From NCBI GenBank assembly GCA_024304875.1, contig JAMWZF010000118.1, positions 1 through 8,539 on the forward strand: a stretch of 8,539 nt of DNA. The letters are read 5' to 3'. Position 1 is the stretch's first letter. Each line of letters begins with the position of its first letter. The notes under the pieces were generated by a model that was not told the origin of the DNA, did not search any database, and was given only the letters and a program-made list of their open reading frames with translations. The stretch comes from Paracoccaceae bacterium (GTDB lineage: Bacteria > Pseudomonadota > Alphaproteobacteria > Rhodobacterales > Rhodobacteraceae). Position numbers and translations under genes: made by a program. Positions 6,066-8,539 of the stretch are shown here, piece after piece.

Positions 6066-6659
6066 TCAGGTCCTGCTCTCCTCGATGCAGGCCTCGTAGG
6101 CGGCGCGGGCCTGTCGTTCGGCGTCCGAGAGCTTGTTGAAGATCTCGAGCAGGCCGTCGCAGTGCCCGGGCTTGGACAGGTCGGCCCCGGAGCCGGAGGC
6201 CGGATCGCTGCCGCGCACCTCTCCGATGTCGAAACCGCCGCCCCCCTCCGCGGGCGGATCGCCCTCGTCGTCAGTGTCGCTGACGCATTTGTCGTAGGCT
6301 TCCCAGGCCGTTTCCTTGGCGTCGATGATCTTGTTGAGGCTTTCCATCATCAGCCAGCACGGGTGCCCGACGGGAACCTCCTCGACATGGCCGTCCACGT
6401 AGGCGCCGAGCCGCCGGGCGATGCGGGCGACCAGGATCCGGGGCTCGGTGTAGCGCCGAAGATCGGCGAGGATGCCTGAGACCACGCGCCGGTTGACGCG
6501 GGGCGACACGGACCGGGCGGCCGCGGCGACCTCGGGTCCGGCGAGACGGTCCATCGCCGCGCCGGGATTGCGGCGGACGTGGTCGGCCAGCTGGTCCGGC
6601 GATCCGGCCTCGAGCAGAGCCTCGGCGATAATGACTTCCAGTTCGGCGCGCGTCGTCAT
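6066..6659 (-). CDS. Unrecognised cytoplasmic protein with a duplicated Cys-bounded helix
   Basis: No family is recognised in this 197-residue protein. It has no signal peptide or membrane segment. Residues 1-95 look all-helical (MTTRAELEVIIAEALLEAG at the start, then Arg-rich helices around 54-86). The second half holds two copies of a 25-residue unit bounded by cysteines, C101-C125 and C167-C191. They align without gaps and share C, E, NK, DA, A, A, Y and C. An acidic, Gly-rich linker (about 126-166) joins them. These four are the only cysteines. The start is firm: AGGAGG (6668-6673) lies eight bases before the ATG, and the following gene body has normal base use. It lies 90 bp downstream of the CPxC protein gene on the same strand, with a palindrome between, so it may or may not belong to that operon. 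Metal binding or a thiol switch is possible but unproven. Confidence 0.8.
   Translation of the reverse strand: MTTRAELEVIIAEALLEAGSPDQLADHVRRNPGAAMDRLAGPEVAAAARSVSPRVNRRVVSGILADLRRYTEPRILVARIARRLGAYVDGHVEEVPVGHPCWLMMESLNKIIDAKETAWEAYDKCVSDTDDEGDPPAEGGGGFDIGEVRGSDPASGSGADLSKPGHCDGLLEIFNKLSDAERQARAAYEACIEESRT
6087..6161 (-). repeat. Protein-level repeat, copy 2 (C167-C191)
   Basis: Encodes C-x23-C with E172, N175, K176, D179, A180, A184, A187 and Y188 matching copy 1 at the same spacing. The DNA also keeps matching blocks, for example the Asn-Lys codons AACAAG and the Cys codons TGC at both ends. Confidence 0.6.
6285..6359 (-). repeat. Protein-level repeat, copy 1 (C101-C125)
   Basis: Encodes C-x23-C: Cys101, then LMMESLNKIIDA, AWEAY and Cys125. 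Ten of 25 residues are identical to copy 2 without a gap, plus conservative changes (M/L twice, L/F, I/L, D/E). Confidence 0.6.
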
Positions 6660-6720
6660 GGACCTATCCTCCTGATGGAACCTTGCGGCAGCGTACGCCG
6701 AGGATCCCGCGCGTGAACAG

Positions 6721-6736
6721 GTCCGGAATTCCGGAC
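6721..6736. promoter_or_regulatory. Perfect 16-bp palindrome between two genes
   Basis: GTCCGGAATTCCGGAC is its own reverse complement. As RNA it could fold into a six-pair stem with an AAUU loop, 13 bases past the stop of the CPxC gene; no T-tract follows. As DNA it could be an operator upstream of the gene starting at 6659 (62 bases to the ATG). The sequence does not decide between the two. Confidence 0.45.
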
Positions 6737-6749
6737 GGGCGCGCCCCGG

Positions 6750-7193
6750 TCAGGAGCCGCCGTCGACCAGCCGCGCCTCGGTCAGCCGGGCGAACTGGTA
6801 GGTCTCGGTGTCCTCGATCAGCTCCAGCGTGCCGGTCACCGTCACCTCGCTGGCCTCGGGCAGGTCCGGCATCGGGTCGGCGGCGAGGACCTCGAGCGAG
6901 ATGCCGTAGCCGTTCGAGCCGCAGAAGGGGCAGTCCGCCGGGTCGGGGACGATGAGGAACTGGGTGACGTAGGCCTGCGCCTCGACCGGCACGTAATAGC
7001 CGGTGACGGTGAACTCGGCCCCGTTCCGAAGGCCCTCGGGAAAGGTCTTGAGGACCTTCCATTCGGTGTCGGTCTCGACCTCCTCGAAGGTGATCGCCTG
7101 CAGCAGGTCCCAGCCTTGCGGGTCGGCCGCGGCAGGACCCGTCAGCAGGGCGGCGCTAGTGAGCGTGGCCAGCGTGGGAATGGTGACGCGCAT
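6750..7193 (-). CDS. Small exported CPxC protein, DUF3299-like
   Basis: A 147-residue periplasmic protein. A signal peptide occupies residues 1-23 (MRVTIPTLATLTSAALLTGPAAA|D). The mature part reads WDLLQAITF near the N-terminus, then FTVTGYYVPVEA and FLIVPDPADCPFCG (C88 and C91), then a beta-rich end with VTVTGTLEL. This order (a 'Gyyvp' strand, an 'FLIVP' strand, a CPxC knuckle) resembles DUF3299; the match is from memory and moderate. CPxC could bind zinc or copper, or be redox-active. The frame is open to 7274, but ATG 7193 is chosen because it creates the signal peptide and has AGGTGGAG (7201-7208) seven bases upstream. The upstream codons are Arg/Ser-rich out-of-frame reading of the neighbour. 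It overlaps the preceding PCu(A)C-like gene by 38 bp, so the two are translationally coupled and should share its Zur-type control. Function is otherwise unknown. Confidence 0.82.
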   Translation of the reverse strand: MRVTIPTLATLTSAALLTGPAAADPQGWDLLQAITFEEVETDTEWKVLKTFPEGLRNGAEFTVTGYYVPVEAQAYVTQFLIVPDPADCPFCGSNGYGISLEVLAADPMPDLPEASEVTVTGTLELIEDTETYQFARLTEARLVDGGS

Positions 7194-7701
7194 CTTCGGA
7201 CTCCACCTGTACGTGAACCTGGACCTCGCCGAGGGGGTCGAGCGTGAGCATAACCTCGAATTCGCCGCCCTCAACCAACGTCTCGGTGAGGCCCGTCAGT
7301 ACGATGAAAACGCCGCCGGGTTCGAGGTCCATCTCGCTGCCGGCGGGGACGGGCAGGGTGCCGATCTGTTCGGGCTCACCCGTCGCCTTCATCGGCTGCG
7401 CGACGAGGCGGGCGGTCTCGGCAATGCCGGTGCTGGCGCCGGTGAGATAGACCTCGGCGTCGCCGGTGTTCTCGATCGTCAGGTAGACTTCGGCGCGGTC
7501 GCCGGTCGTGGCGTTGGTCCAGGCATGGAGGAGCCGAAGACCCTCCAGCTCGGCGAGGTGGTCGGCGTCCCCCTCCGCGTGGTCCGGGCCTTCGGCATGA
7601 TCGTCCTCGTGCATCTCCTCGCCGGCATGGTCGCCGGGGCCGGCCTCCTGGGCAAAGGCGGGAGCGGTCAGCAGTAGAAGGGCAAGAGCGATCAGGCGCA
7701 T
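7156..7701 (-). CDS. His-rich PCu(A)C-like periplasmic protein lacking canonical copper ligands
   Basis: PCu(A)C proteins are periplasmic cupredoxin-like chaperones that deliver Cu(I) to cytochrome oxidase. This 181-residue protein has a signal peptide (cleavage likely AFA|Q at 17) and a recognisable domain at about 55-166: LHAW, AEVYLTIENTGDAEVYLTGA, LPVPAGSEMDLEPGG, GLTETLVEGGEFEVMLTL (each a separate strand block). However, the usual ELHxM segment reads ARLVAQPM, and the PGGxHxM segment reads PGGVFIV, so F132 and V134 replace the His and Met ligands. Instead there is an acidic His-rich stretch after the signal (H25, H31, H35, H41, H48) and a His-rich C-terminus (H173, H174, H176, H179, H181). 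CGGAG (7708-7712) precedes the ATG by six bases. A Zur-type palindrome lies 24 bp upstream. I infer a zinc-related, not copper-related, role; a divergent copper or nickel binder cannot be excluded. Confidence 0.88.
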   Translation of the reverse strand: MRLIALALLLLTAPAFAQEAGPGDHAGEEMHEDDHAEGPDHAEGDADHLAELEGLRLLHAWTNATTGDRAEVYLTIENTGDAEVYLTGASTGIAETARLVAQPMKATGEPEQIGTLPVPAGSEMDLEPGGVFIVLTGLTETLVEGGEFEVMLTLDPLGEVQVHVQVESEDARHHSHAGHAH

Positions 7702-7725
7702 GGCGGTCTCCGTCGGGTCGGCCTC

Positions 7726-7743
7726 GTTATGTTATAACATAAC
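7726..7743. promoter_or_regulatory. Candidate Zur operator, perfect 18-bp palindrome
   Basis: GTTATGTTATAACATAAC is a perfect inverted repeat and the most AT-rich stretch in a GC-rich window. Its 12-base core ATGTTATAACAT equals the core of the alphaproteobacterial Zur signal I recall from comparative genomics (GATATGTTATAACATATC), with one mismatch per half-site. It ends 24 bases before the PCu(A)C-like ATG, so zinc-bound Zur would repress that gene and its overlapping partner. Another Fur-family regulator is the main alternative. Confidence 0.72.
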
Positions 7744-7756
7744 AGGTCGATGACAA
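7728..7756 (-). promoter_or_regulatory. Candidate promoter overlapped by the Zur-type operator
   Basis: On the minus strand TTGTCA (7756-7751, five of six matches to TTGACA) lies upstream of the palindrome. TATAAC inside the palindrome is a good -10 hexamer but at a short 14-base spacing; TAACAT at 16 bases or CATAAC at 19 bases are alternatives. In any of these the operator would cover the -10 region and block polymerase. Confidence 0.4.
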
Positions 7757-7773
7757 GTGGCGTCAGGACGCGC

Positions 7774-8539
<766 letters not shown>

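Noticed and set aside
3823..6099. A 758-codon open frame on the + strand
   Set aside because: It lies antisense to the helicase and PilZ genes in the frame kept open by high GC at third positions. Its Gly/Ala/Arg/Asp-rich translation has no domain, while the opposite strand carries complete motifs.
7194..7274. A 27-residue N-terminal extension of the CPxC protein
   Set aside because: It is Arg/Ser-rich, lies wholly inside the PCu(A)C-like gene, and would bury the signal peptide. ATG 7193 has its own Shine-Dalgarno.
7003..7677. A 224-codon + strand frame over the PCu(A)C-like and CPxC genes
   Set aside because: Antisense shadow; the minus strand has signal peptides, domain motifs and ribosome binding sites for both genes.
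7726..7743. Palindrome read as a transposon end, attachment site or copper-regulator site
   Set aside because: No integrase, transposase or second copy is nearby, and the sequence does not resemble MerR-type copper operators. The Zur core match and its promoter position explain it better.
7760..7771. Small inverted repeat GCGTC/GACGC after prfC as a terminator
   Set aside because: Only five pairs with a 2-base loop, too tight to fold as RNA, and no T-tract follows.

Overview
The window is GC-rich with strong third-position GC bias. Its gene content (biotin ligase, type III pantothenate kinase and RNase J in a row, an RhlE-type helicase, a C-type Zur box) points to an alphaproteobacterium, most likely Rhodobacteraceae. 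That placement comes from recalled family and gene-order knowledge, not a database search. No tRNA, rRNA, CRISPR array, transposase, integrase or attachment site is visible, and no gene-free gap exceeds 300 bases. It reads as ordinary chromosome.

Left part, + strand (1-3033): the 3' end of birA, then coaX and rnj, closely spaced and each with its own ribosome binding site. This is probably the tail of a longer operon; in related bacteria birA-coaX-rnj follows the nuo genes. It supplies protein biotinylation, the first step of CoA synthesis, and a 5'-exo/endoribonuclease.

Middle, - strand (3109-5898): a secreted Cys-containing protein of unknown function convergent with rnj, a PilZ domain protein with both c-di-GMP motifs, and a DEAD-box RNA helicase. 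The helicase carries an Arg-Ser-rich C-terminal tail and probably starts at a TTG codon.

Right part, - strand (6066-8539): an unrecognised cytoplasmic protein with two gapless copies of a 25-residue Cys-bounded helix. Upstream of it is a two-gene envelope operon: a His-rich PCu(A)C-like protein lacking the usual copper ligands, overlapped by a small exported CPxC protein resembling DUF3299. Last is the 3' half of prfC (release factor 3).

The most interesting part is 6750-7756. A perfect 18-bp palindrome, GTTATGTTATAACATAAC, lies just upstream of the PCu(A)C-like gene and over its likely promoter. It closely matches the alphaproteobacterial Zur operator as I recall it. Together with the lost copper ligands, the His-rich tails and the CPxC partner, this suggests a zinc-starvation operon built from a repurposed copper-chaperone fold.
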